Below are positions 9,287 to 17,357 of a stretch of 64,000 bases of DNA, in pieces. This DNA is from CAVQAH01 sp963784195. Lineage in GTDB: Bacteria > Acidobacteriota > Vicinamibacteria > Vicinamibacterales > 2-12-FULL-66-21. Location: NCBI GenBank assembly GCA_963784195.1, contig CAWARA010000036.1:68221-132220 (forward strand), given 5' to 3'. Position 1 is the stretch's first letter; the number at the start of each line of letters is the position of its first letter. The notes under the pieces were generated by a model that was not told where the DNA came from, made no database searches, and saw nothing but the letters and a program-made list of their open reading frames with translations. The position numbers were made by a program, and so were the translations under genes.

Positions 9287-11209
9287 ATGACAATGCTCGA
9301 CCGCATGCGCCGCCACAAGGGCTGGCTCAAATGGAGCCTGTTCATCGTGGTGATTGCGTTTATCTGGCTGTACATCCCCAGCTTCATGGACAACCCGGCA
9401 GGTGCGGGGGCCCGGGAGGTCGTGGCGTCGGTGGACGGCAGGGACATCACCGTGGCCCGGTTCCGCCGGCTGTATCAGCAGCAGATGCAGGCGTATCGCA
9501 ATGCGTACGGCGCGAAGATGGACGACCGGATGCTCCGTCAGCTCGGCATCGAGCAGCGCATCGTCCAGCAGATGGTCGAAGAGGAAATCGGGATGTCCGA
9601 GGCGGGGCGCCTCGGGATCACCGCCACCGATTCCGAGGTTCAGACGCGCATCCAGGCGCTGCCGGCGTTCCAGGAGAACGGGCAGTTCATCGGCTTTCAG
9701 CGATATCAGCAGATTCTGAACATGCAGAATCCTCCGATCCGCGCCAGCGAATTCGAGGAGCAGATTCGCCGCAGCATCGTGCTCGAGAAGCTTCAGGCCG
9801 CGCTCACGGGCTGGGTCACGGTCGGCGACAAGGAAGTCGACGACGAGTTCGTCCGGCGGAACGAGAAGGTCAAGCTCGGCGTGGTGTCGTTCCCCGCCGA
9901 CAAGTTCCGCGACAGCGTGAACGTGACGGACGCCGACGTGGCCGCGCACTTCGAAGGTCACAAGGACGAGTATCGAATCCCGGAGAAGCGCAAGGTCCGC
10001 TACGTGCTGGTCGACACCAATGCGCTGCGCGAACGGACGGCCATCTCGGCAGCCGATATTCAGCGGTCCTACCAGGAGAACGAGCAGCAGTATTCGACGC
10101 CCGAGCAGGTCACGGTCAGCCACATCCTGCTGAAGACCGAGGGCAAAGACGACGCGGCGGTAAAGAAGCAGATCGAGGACATCCTCAAGAAAGCCAGGGC
10201 CGGCGAGGATTTCGCGGAGCTCGCGAACAAGTACTCCGAAGACGAGGGCAGCAACAAGAAGGGTGGCGTCTACGACTTCTTCGGGCGCGGCGCGATGGTC
10301 AAGGAGTTCGAGGATGCGGCGTTTTCGCTGAAGCCCGGCGAGATCAGCGAGCCGGTCAAGACGCAGTTCGGCTATCACATCATCAAGGGCGGTGAAAAGC
10401 GCGCGGCGACGACGAGGACGCTCGAAGAGGTGCGGCCGCAGATTGAAGATCAGCTCAAGTGGGAGCGTGCCCGCGAGCAGGCGCAGCGCATCGCCACCGA
10501 GTTGACCCCAATCCTGAAGAAGCCCGAGGATTTCGAAAAAGCCAAGCGTGATGCGGTGATCGTGAGCGAGTCCGGCTTCTTCAGCCGCGACGAACCGATC
10601 GCCGGTCTCGGCGTAGCGCCGGCCGTCGCGCAGGAAGCGTTCGCCGCGAATCAGAACGAGGTGAAGGGGCCGATCGCCACGCCGCAGGGTCTGGCGTTCA
10701 TCACCGTCACCGGCACGCAGGACGCGCGCGTGCCGTCTTTGGACGAAGTGAAGGCACGTGTCCGCGAGGACGTCGTCAAGCGCAAGGCCGTGGACGCGGC
10801 CCGGCAGAAAGCTGCGTCGCTGGGCTCGATGCAGTCGGGCGATCTCGCGGGGGTTGCGAAGGCCGCCGGACTCGAGATGAAGACGACGGATCTGATCGCA
10901 CGTGGCGCGCCGATTCCGGAGATCGGCGTGAGCACTGAAGTCGACACGGCGGCGTTCGCGCTCCCCGTTGGCGGCGTCAGCCAGCCGGTCACGACTGACA
11001 CCGGCGCCGTCGTCGTCAAGGTGATCGAGAAGAAAGCCGTGACGCCGGAAGAAACCGCCGCGGGCCGCGATGCGCTGAAGAACGAGCTGCTGAACGCGCA
11101 ACGCAATCGCTTCTACGGGTCGTACATGAGCAAGGTCCGGAAGCGGCTGCAGGACGAGCAGCGGATCAACATCAACGCGGACGTGTTGACGCAGATGCTC
11201 GGGAACTAG
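9287..11209 (+). CDS. PpiD/SurA-like periplasmic peptidyl-prolyl isomerase
   Basis: Membrane-anchored chaperone/isomerase for proteins leaving the Sec translocon. The 640-residue product starts with a short cytoplasmic basic stretch, one membrane anchor (about residues 13-32, WSLFIVVIAFIWLYIPSF), a SurA_N-type helical domain, a parvulin (PPIC) domain near residues 270-375 (VSHILLKTEGKDDAAV, then the GYHIIKGGEKR end) and a second, degenerate C-terminal parvulin-like region. This order is that of PpiD. The ATG is the first codon of the hydrophobic protein; AT-rich promoter-like sequence lies about 80 bases upstream. The downstream gene sppA, also an envelope quality-control factor, follows beyond a long hairpin. 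Confidence 0.9.
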   Translation: MTMLDRMRRHKGWLKWSLFIVVIAFIWLYIPSFMDNPAGAGAREVVASVDGRDITVARFRRLYQQQMQAYRNAYGAKMDDRMLRQLGIEQRIVQQMVEEEIGMSEAGRLGITATDSEVQTRIQALPAFQENGQFIGFQRYQQILNMQNPPIRASEFEEQIRRSIVLEKLQAALTGWVTVGDKEVDDEFVRRNEKVKLGVVSFPADKFRDSVNVTDADVAAHFEGHKDEYRIPEKRKVRYVLVDTNALRERTAISAADIQRSYQENEQQYSTPEQVTVSHILLKTEGKDDAAVKKQIEDILKKARAGEDFAELANKYSEDEGSNKKGGVYDFFGRGAMVKEFEDAAFSLKPGEISEPVKTQFGYHIIKGGEKRAATTRTLEEVRPQIEDQLKWERAREQAQRIATELTPILKKPEDFEKAKRDAVIVSESGFFSRDEPIAGLGVAPAVAQEAFAANQNEVKGPIATPQGLAFITVTGTQDARVPSLDEVKARVREDVVKRKAVDAARQKAASLGSMQSGDLAGVAKAAGLEMKTTDLIARGAPIPEIGVSTEVDTAAFALPVGGVSQPVTTDTGAVVVKVIEKKAVTPEETAAGRDALKNELLNAQRNRFYGSYMSKVRKRLQDEQRININADVLTQMLGN

Positions 11210-11213
11210 ACAA

Positions 11214-11372
11214 CTCCTAACGCCCAACGCCCAACTCCCAACTCCCAAAGCAGAGCCGCTCGAGCGAGTGGGGTGGAAGACGTACCAAACAGCTGGTCGG
11301 TACGACTTTCACCCCCGCTCTCTCGAGCGGCTCTGCTTTGGGAGTTGGGAGTTGGGCGTTGGGCGTTGGGAG
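11214..11372. repeat. Long inverted repeat built of GGG heptads between ppiD and sppA
   Basis: Bases 11221-11264 and 11322-11365 are perfect reverse complements over 44 bases, and the match continues outward for about 7 bases with one mismatch. The 57-base centre can add further pairs (GTACC...GGTAC and a G-rich/C-rich pair). The right arm carries units GGGAGTT, GGGAGTT, GGGCGTT, GGGCGTT, GGGAGCT, so four or more GGG runs spaced by four bases follow each other, a canonical G-quadruplex pattern. It starts 5 bases after the ppiD stop and ends 25 bases before the sppA start. Confidence 0.9.
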
Positions 11373-11397
11373 CTATACTCGACCGAGGAGAAAAACA

Positions 11398-13146
11398 GTG
11401 GCTGTAAGGCGCGGCGTCGTTTTCGTGCTCGTGCTCATCCTGGTCGCCGTGGCCATTTCGATGGCCGGCCTGATCTTCATGGGGCTGATGGTCGGCCGCA
11501 GCCCGCAGATTGCGAGCAACTCCACGCTGATCCTCCAGGTGAGCGGCGACTTGCAGGAAGTCGAACCGTCCGGCGTCCTCGATCAGTTTCTCGAACCACC
11601 GCCGACTGTCCGATCGCTCGTCGACGCGCTGCGCAAGGCGAAGGTCGACCGGCGCGTGTCGAGCGTGATCATCCGGCCGACGAGCACGGCGGCGCTCTGG
11701 GGCAAGGTCCAGGAAGTGCGCGATGCGATCGTCGACTTCCGGCAGTCAAAAAAGCCGATCATCGCGTTCCTCGAATACGGTGGCGATCAGGCGTATTACC
11801 TCGCCAGCGCGTGCGAGAAGGTCTTTCTCCTGCCGACGGCGTCGCTCGATCTGACCGGCATCGCCAGTTACGAGCTGTTCCTCAGAGGCACGCTGGACAA
11901 GATCGGAGCGTTCCCCGACGCGCTCCATGTCGGCGAATACAAGACGGCGGCGAATACCTTTACAGAGAAAGGCTTCACGCCGGCGCACAAGGAGATGGCG
12001 GAATCGCTGAACACCGATCTCTACGGTCAGCTGATTCGCGGACTTGCCGACGGCCGTCATAAGTCCGAAGAGGAAGTGCGCAAGCTCGTCGATCACGGTC
12101 CATTTCTTCCCGAGGACGCCGTGCGTGCCGGCCTCGTGGACGATCTCGCGTACGAAGACGAACTCGACGACAAGGTGGAGCTCGGGCGGGGTCGTGTGCA
12201 ATATCTCGAGCAGAAGCAATACCGGCACATTGACGCGTCAACGCTCGGCCTCAATCGCGGGCAGCGCATCGCGGTGATCTATGCCGTCGGCATGATCAGC
12301 AGCGGCGAGAGCAACAATGATTCGACCGGCAGCCAGGTCATCGGGTCAGACACCCTCGTGAGCTACATCCGCCGGGCGCGGGCGGACAGCTCGATCCGCG
12401 CGATCGTCCTCCGGGTCGACAGCCCTGGGGGTTCGGCTATCGCATCGGACGTCATCTGGCGTGAGTTGAGCCTGACGCGCGACGTCAAGCCGGTGATCGC
12501 GTCGATGTCCGACGTCGCCGCCTCTGGTGGTTACTACATCGCCATGCCTGCGCACGCGATCGTGGCGCAGCCGGCCACGCTGACCGGATCGATCGGCGTC
12601 GTCAGCATCAAGTTCGTGATCGACGGCACGCTCGAGAAGCTCGGGGTGAACATCGAAGGCGTCCAGCAGGGACGCTACGCGGGCATGTATTCGCCCGTCA
12701 GGCAGTTCTCGCCGGAAGAACGCGCGAAGATGCTCGAGGTGATGCAGGCCACCTACGACGCGTTCGTCGAGAAGGCGGCCGCCGGTCGCAACACGACGCC
12801 CGAAAAGATCGACGCCATCGCACAGGGCCGCGTGTGGACCGGCAACCAGGCGAAGCAGCTCGGCCTGGTCGACGAGCTCGGCGGGCTCGATCGCGCACTG
12901 GCGCTGGCCAAGCAGCGCGCGAAGATCGCGCAGGACGCGGAAGTCGAGCTGGTGATCTACCCGCCGAAGAAATCGTTCTACGAGGTCCTCGCCGATCCGC
13001 TCGGCCGGACCTCCGAAGGCATGGGCGCCGTCCGCGCGCTCCTCGGCCTTGGTGACCGCCGTGTACTCAGCACCCTTGCCGCGCCACTGCAGGTGTTCCG
13101 CCGCGGCGAGCCCCTCGCGATCATGCCCAACGTGTTTTTACGCTGA
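11398..13146 (+). CDS. sppA: Signal peptide peptidase SppA, long (67K) type
   Basis: Inner-membrane serine protease of the S49 family that cleaves leftover signal peptides. The 582-residue protein has an N-terminal membrane anchor (FVLVLILVAVAISMAGLIFM, about residues 7-27) and two S49 halves, as in the long SppA form. The nucleophile serine is in SDVAASGGYYIAMPAHAI, preceded by RVDSPGGSAIASDVI. I place the start at GTG 11398 because GAGGAG lies 7 bases upstream; an ATG 20 codons earlier lies inside the hairpin arm and would add repeat-coded residues. The long inverted repeat directly upstream could control expression. Confidence 0.93.
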   Translation: MAVRRGVVFVLVLILVAVAISMAGLIFMGLMVGRSPQIASNSTLILQVSGDLQEVEPSGVLDQFLEPPPTVRSLVDALRKAKVDRRVSSVIIRPTSTAALWGKVQEVRDAIVDFRQSKKPIIAFLEYGGDQAYYLASACEKVFLLPTASLDLTGIASYELFLRGTLDKIGAFPDALHVGEYKTAANTFTEKGFTPAHKEMAESLNTDLYGQLIRGLADGRHKSEEEVRKLVDHGPFLPEDAVRAGLVDDLAYEDELDDKVELGRGRVQYLEQKQYRHIDASTLGLNRGQRIAVIYAVGMISSGESNNDSTGSQVIGSDTLVSYIRRARADSSIRAIVLRVDSPGGSAIASDVIWRELSLTRDVKPVIASMSDVAASGGYYIAMPAHAIVAQPATLTGSIGVVSIKFVIDGTLEKLGVNIEGVQQGRYAGMYSPVRQFSPEERAKMLEVMQATYDAFVEKAAAGRNTTPEKIDAIAQGRVWTGNQAKQLGLVDELGGLDRALALAKQRAKIAQDAEVELVIYPPKKSFYEVLADPLGRTSEGMGAVRALLGLGDRRVLSTLAAPLQVFRRGEPLAIMPNVFLR

Positions 13147-13156
13147 CGCCTCATAT

Positions 13157-13277
13157 CGTGGTTCGTGGTTCGTAGCTCGTCGCTCGAAGACCGTGACGAA
13201 CTACTGCTCGCGACTCGTAGTGTCCGGCTTTAGCCGGACGCGTTCTTCGAGCGACGAGCCACGAACCACGAACCACG
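13157..13277. repeat. Heptad-built inverted repeat with a REP-like loop between sppA and padR
   Basis: Arms 13157-13190 and 13244-13277 match as reverse complements at 33 of 34 positions. The left arm is made of heptads GTGGTTC, GTGGTTC, GTAGCTC, GTCGCTC. The loop contains the palindrome GTCCGGCTTTAGCCGGAC (13222-13239) seen also at 1853, 1883 and 16382. It begins 10 bases after the sppA stop and may serve as its terminator structure, though without a T-tract. Confidence 0.88.
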
Positions 13278-13339
13278 GCAAGCGCGCGATGCCCTTGCGT
13301 TTCGAGCGGGTCTCACGATACTCTTCCCCTCGGGTTCCG

Positions 13340-13687
13340 ATGGAGAGACCGACGCCGGCTCCGGACATTCTGCGAGGCACGCTCGACCTGCTGATCCTCA
13401 CCGCCCTCAGCCGCGGGCCGAAACATGGCTATGCCGTGGCCCGCTGGATCGAGATCGCGACCAACGACGCGCTGGCGATCGGTGAAGGGTCGCTGTATCC
13501 CGCCCTGCACCGGCTCGAAGAGCGCAACTGGGTGACCGCTGGCTGGGGCCCTTCGGAGAACAACCGCCACGCGAAGTTCTACGCGCTGACGAGACAGGGC
13601 CGCGCGCGCCTGCGTGTCGAAGCCAACAACTGGCGTCGTTACGCCGCCGCCGTTTTCGCGGCGCTCGACGCACCGGCCGCGGAATAG
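13340..13687 (+). CDS. PadR family transcriptional regulator
   Basis: Small winged-helix repressor of 115 residues. The PadR core is clear: ILRGTLDLLILTALSRGPKHG, the recognition-helix region IGEGSLYPALHRLEERNWV and the wing KFYALTRQGRARL. It begins at ATG 13340; an upstream in-frame ATG (13289) would add sequence running out of the hairpin. It lies 9 bases ahead of the ADOP gene, the standard acidobacterial pairing in which the PadR protein is thought to control the neighbouring permease. The effector is unknown. Confidence 0.92.
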   Translation: MERPTPAPDILRGTLDLLILTALSRGPKHGYAVARWIEIATNDALAIGEGSLYPALHRLEERNWVTAGWGPSENNRHAKFYALTRQGRARLRVEANNWRRYAAAVFAALDAPAAE

Positions 13688-13696
13688 GGGAAACCA

Positions 13697-16336
13697 ATGT
13701 CCCGGTGGCGCCGGTTCCGCCGGCTGTTGGGACCGGAGGCGCGCGGCGACGTCGACGCGGAGCTCTCGTTTCATGTCGAGATGCGCGTCCGCGAGCTCGT
13801 CGAGCGCGGCGAATCGCCGGATCGCGCGCGGGAGCTCGCCCTGCGCCGGTTTGGCGATTACGAAGACTCGCGGGAGGCATGCCTCGTGATCAGCGAGCGG
13901 CGGGAGCGGACCATGGTACGAACGGAATACGTGTCGGAGTTGCGGCAGGATGTCGCATATGCGTTCCGAATGCTGCGCCGGACGCCTGGATTCACGCTGA
14001 TTGCCGTAGCCACCCTGGCGCTCGGCATCGGTGCCAACAGCGCGATCTTCAGCGTCGTCCACGGCGTGCTGCTCCAGTCGCTGCCGTTCCGCGAACCAGG
14101 CAGGCTCTATGAAGTACGGATGCTCTATCCGGACGGAACGTTCTATACGGGCGTGTCCGCACCGGACTTCGCGAGCGTCCGAGAGGAGAACCGCGTGTTC
14201 GAGCAGGTCGAGGCTTACTCGACCGGCATCTTCACGTTGCTCGGCGCCGGCGAGCCGCGAGAGGTCCGCGGCGTCAACGTCAGCGACGGGTTGTTCCGCA
14301 TGCTCGGCCTCGACATCGCCGTAGGCCGCGGGTTTCTGCAGGAAGAGCACCAGCCAAATCGCGGCGGCGTCGCCGTGCTGGATCATGGATTCTGGCAGCG
14401 CATGTTCGGCGGCGACCGCAGCGTGCTCGGGCGCACCGTGTCCGTCGGCGGCGATCCCTACACGATCGTCGGCGTGCTGGCACCTGGCGCGGGGCTGACG
14501 ACGCCCGCGGACATGTATGCGCCGCTCGAGTACGACGAACGGTTCAGTGCCACAGCCGAGACCGCACGACGGTCGGAATTCCTCGCCGTCGTCGGGCGTT
14601 CGCGTCCAGGCCTCGCGCTCAAGCAGGTCGATGACGATCTCCGGCGAGTCGGCACTCGCCTTCAGGTCGCCTTCCCCCGCTCGAACGAGGGACTCACCTT
14701 CAACGCAATTGGTCTGCACCAGTTGATTGTCGGCGACGTACGCACTCCCCTGCTGGTCCTCATGGGTGCTGTAGGGTTCGTCCTTCTCGTCGCCTGCGTC
14801 AATGTCGCCAACCTGTTGCTCGCGCGGGCGTCGGCGCGCAAGGAGGAACTCGCCGTTCGTGCGGCCCTCGGCGCCGGACGCACGCGACTGTTCCGCCAGC
14901 TGCTCACGGAAGCTGTCGTGCTCGGGCTGGCTGGCGGCCTCTGTGGTCTTGCGATCGCCTATTGGGGCACGCGAACGCTGATTGCGGCGCAACCGGCCGA
15001 CATCCCGCGTCTCGATGAGGTCGGCCTCAGCACGACGGTCGTGCTGTTCACGCTGGCCGTGTCCCTCCTCACGAGCATCATCTTCAGTGTTCTGCCCACA
15101 TTGCACATGACGCGCGGCCGGCTCACGGAAGCGTTGCACGAGGGCGGGCGCAGCGGCGCGGGCAGCAGCGGTCACCGCACGCGGGCCGCACTCGTCGTCG
15201 CGGAAATGTCGCTGGCCGTCGTCCTGCTCGTCGGCGCGGGGCTGCTCATTCGCAGCTTCGTCGAACTGATGAGGGTCCAGCCCGGCTTCCAGACCGATCA
15301 CGCGATGGCGTTTCGACTGACGATGCAGGGTGACGAGTACAAGGGGGGACCGCAAATACGCAACCGCGTCGCGCTGTTCCAGGAACGCCTGCGCGCGCTT
15401 CCAGGCGTCACCGTCGTCGGCGCCGGCACCGTGCTTCCGCTGAGCGGTCTCGGATCGATCTTCAATTTCACGGTGGAAGGTGCACCGCCGCCACCACCCA
15501 ACGTCAACGCGGAGATAGCGATCGCCAGCATTACGCCCGATTACTTCCGCGCCATCGGCACGCCGCTCAAGCGCGGCCGCTTCTTCACGGAAGGCGATCA
15601 CAGCGAGTCGCCGAAGGTCGCGATCATCAATGAGTCGGCCGTCCGGCGATGGTTCCCTCAGGACGACCCGCTCGGCAAGCGCGTGACCGTCGGCAACGAC
15701 GTGCGCGAAATCGTCGGGGTCGTCGGCGACTTCCGGCAGCGCGACCCCGGACAGGAATCGGTGCCCCAGCTCTTCGCGCCGCATGGACAGTTCACGACGC
15801 GAACCATCCGGATAGTTGTCCGGACGACTTCGGATCCGCTGGCACTGGCTTCCGCGATCCGGTCGGAAATCCGCGGCATCGACCCGAATCTGGCCATTCC
15901 CGACTTCACGCCGCTCGAGCAGCTCGTCTCGCGCTCGGTGGCCCGGCCGCGCTTCTACGCGTCGCTGGTCATGCTGTTCGCAGGCGTTGCCCTCGCGTTG
16001 GCGGCGACCGGCATCTTCGGCGTCATGAGCTACACCGTCGCGCAACGCCGCCGCGAGATCAGCATCCGGATGGCGCTCGGCGCGCGCGCCGGGGACGTCT
16101 TACGCATGATCGTCGGCCGCGCGCTCCTGCTCGCCGCCATCGGCGCCATTCTCGGCGTGGCCGCCGCTCAAGCGCTCGGCCGCGTCATCCAGAAACAACT
16201 CTTCGGCGTGACCCTGCTCGACCCCCTCACGATCGCCGCCGTCATCGTCGTGCTGGGCCTGAGCGCCGTTGCAGCGAGCATCCTGCCGGCCCGGCGCGCG
16301 GCGGGGGTGGATCCGGCTAGCGTGTTGCGTTCATAG
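13697..16336 (+). CDS. ADOP family ABC permease (MacB/FtsX type, duplicated)
   Basis: Large inner-membrane permease of 879 residues, the acidobacterial duplicated orphan permease type. An N-terminal cytoplasmic ADOP region (about 1-80, with ELSFHVEMRVRELVERG) leads into a first membrane segment, a MacB-like periplasmic core and an FtsX block (about 355-470, VNVANLLLARASARKEELAV), then a second periplasmic core and a second FtsX block (about 760-875, YTVAQRRREISIRMALGARA). No ATPase is encoded next to it, which is why the family is called orphan. It probably forms one operon with padR 9 bases upstream. Substrate is not predictable. Confidence 0.93.
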   Translation: MSRWRRFRRLLGPEARGDVDAELSFHVEMRVRELVERGESPDRARELALRRFGDYEDSREACLVISERRERTMVRTEYVSELRQDVAYAFRMLRRTPGFTLIAVATLALGIGANSAIFSVVHGVLLQSLPFREPGRLYEVRMLYPDGTFYTGVSAPDFASVREENRVFEQVEAYSTGIFTLLGAGEPREVRGVNVSDGLFRMLGLDIAVGRGFLQEEHQPNRGGVAVLDHGFWQRMFGGDRSVLGRTVSVGGDPYTIVGVLAPGAGLTTPADMYAPLEYDERFSATAETARRSEFLAVVGRSRPGLALKQVDDDLRRVGTRLQVAFPRSNEGLTFNAIGLHQLIVGDVRTPLLVLMGAVGFVLLVACVNVANLLLARASARKEELAVRAALGAGRTRLFRQLLTEAVVLGLAGGLCGLAIAYWGTRTLIAAQPADIPRLDEVGLSTTVVLFTLAVSLLTSIIFSVLPTLHMTRGRLTEALHEGGRSGAGSSGHRTRAALVVAEMSLAVVLLVGAGLLIRSFVELMRVQPGFQTDHAMAFRLTMQGDEYKGGPQIRNRVALFQERLRALPGVTVVGAGTVLPLSGLGSIFNFTVEGAPPPPPNVNAEIAIASITPDYFRAIGTPLKRGRFFTEGDHSESPKVAIINESAVRRWFPQDDPLGKRVTVGNDVREIVGVVGDFRQRDPGQESVPQLFAPHGQFTTRTIRIVVRTTSDPLALASAIRSEIRGIDPNLAIPDFTPLEQLVSRSVARPRFYASLVMLFAGVALALAATGIFGVMSYTVAQRRREISIRMALGARAGDVLRMIVGRALLLAAIGAILGVAAAQALGRVIQKQLFGVTLLDPLTIAAVIVVLGLSAVAASILPARRAAGVDPASVLRS

Positions 16337-16417
16337 TCGGGAGCTCGGGACTCGGGACCTGGGGCTCGAGTTGTTTGTAGTGTCCGGCTTTAGCCGGACC
16401 AACCCGGCTTTAGCCGG
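16337..16417. repeat. GGG-heptad run followed by two REP-like palindromes
   Basis: Directly after the ADOP stop, units of about seven bases with GGGA (CTCGGGA, CTCGGGA, CCTGGGG) occupy 16337-16370. They are followed by the palindrome GTCCGGCTTTAGCCGGAC at 16382-16399 and a shorter copy CCGGCTTTAGCCGG at 16404-16417. Unlike the elements at 11214 and 13157 there is no complementary heptad arm nearby. The remaining bases to the tRNA (16418-16596) show nothing I can name. Confidence 0.75.
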
Positions 16418-16596
16418 ACCGACACGATTCCTGGACGACGGTCACGACGACCGCGACGTTCTCTGGCAAGCGGGGGAGCAAATTCGCCGACCCGGGCGAC
16501 GCGTTCCGTCGAGGCAGGTATCCTGGACACGCCCTCGACTCTCTCACCGGTCTCGCCTATAATTAGTGGTTCGGGCCAGTCGTTCTCACCTCATTT

Positions 16597-16683
16597 GCGG
16601 AAGTGGCGGAACTGGCAGACGCGCAAGCCTCAGGAGCTTGTGGCCGCAAGGTCGTGGAGGTTCAAATCCTCTCTTCCGCACCA
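16597..16683 (+). tRNA. tRNA-Leu (anticodon CAG)
   Basis: The acceptor strands GCGGAAG / CTTCCGC pair fully. The anticodon stem CAAGC / GCTTG encloses the loop CTCAGGA (anticodon CAG). There is a long class II variable arm (TGGCCGCAAGGTCGT) and a T-arm GAGG-TTCAAAT-CCTC. The 3' CCA is encoded. The 3' 59 bases are repeated exactly at 22603-22661, showing this gene served as an integration site. Confidence 0.97.
16625..16683 (+). repeat. Attachment-site repeat, tRNA copy
   Basis: Left member of the 59-bp direct repeat; it is the functional 3' part of tRNA-Leu. Identity to 22603-22661 is complete and stops at the base before the AAGCCT start and right after the CCA. Confidence 0.85.
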
Positions 16684-16692
16684 ACCACTAAT

Positions 16693-17079
16693 TCATTGCA
16701 GGCGAGAGTTTTGGGCAGGCGCTGAAGCATCGGATGTGGGCACAGTGGCTTGTGTGTCCTCGTCGGCTTTGTGCAACGGTTGTGCAATCGCTGGGCGGTG
16801 ACCTTCCAGCTTGTCCATCGCCGCGTGAAGCCCTCGGAGGTGGATGTTGAGGTAGCGGCTCGTGGTGGTCAGTTTGGTGTGCCCGAGGATTTTGCTCACC
16901 AACGTGACCGGAACACCCGCCTCCTCAAACCGCGATCCCGCTTCGTGACGTAGGTCACGGAGCTGCAACCCAGTCAGCCCAGCGCGGTCGCAGGCGTTCT
17001 CCCACGCCGTCCGAACCGATTTAACTCTTCGGCCCAGCTCATCGCCAAAGACGTAAGCATCTTTCGCGAGTGGCTCCCC
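16693..17079 (-). pseudogene. Tyrosine recombinase (integrase) C-terminal fragment
   Basis: About 128 residues of a phage-type integrase catalytic domain. It keeps the second arginine in LQLRDLRHEAGSR, the LGH motif (VSKILGHTKLTTTS) and the catalytic tyrosine in SRYLNIH. The N-terminal arm-binding and core-binding domains and the first arginine are missing. The frame runs upstream without a stop into a piece of a protein-kinase gene, so the fragment is the product of a recombination or deletion. It ends 10 bases from the tRNA repeat. Confidence 0.85.
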
Positions 17080-17214
17080 TGCCGCGAGGCACTTCCGGAC
17101 GAGCCGATCGAGGCCGGGCGGCACCACCGGCTGGATGCTGGCGAGCGGCTCGTGGTCACGCTCGAGCATTGCGGCGATCAGGCTCGCCTGGGAGTCCCCC
17201 GTGAAGGCGCGCCT
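17080..17214 (-). pseudogene. Ser/Thr kinase C-lobe fragment fused to the integrase remnant
   Basis: Upstream of the integrase remnant and in the same frame, about 45 residues (RRAFTGDSQASLIAAMLERD, then PPGLDRLVRKCLA) match the last helices of the kinase domain found in acidobacterial Ser/Thr kinase-PD40 proteins. The rest of the kinase is absent in this and neighbouring frames. The open frame starts further upstream (17307) in sequence I cannot assign, and 17215-17357 shows no recognisable gene. Confidence 0.7.
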
Positions 17215-17357
17215 GCGCGCTGGCGTGCCGATGTGGGAGCCAGACACGACCAGTCCGCTGCGGCCCACCAGCGAGCGACCGACTCTCGTGGAGCCTGCGC
17301 GAGGCACCGAATCTCTATGCCTTTACGAATCGAGTCCCTCGACCGTGTTGGCCGGGC

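Noticed and set aside
9254..11248. A 664-codon open frame on the minus strand opposite ppiD
   Set aside because: Composition is that of a high-GC antisense shadow (Leu/Arg/Asp-rich, no fold), while the plus strand holds a clear PpiD-like protein.
13313..16045. A 910-codon open frame on the minus strand opposite padR and ADOP
   Set aside because: Antisense shadow of two well-recognised genes; no motifs.
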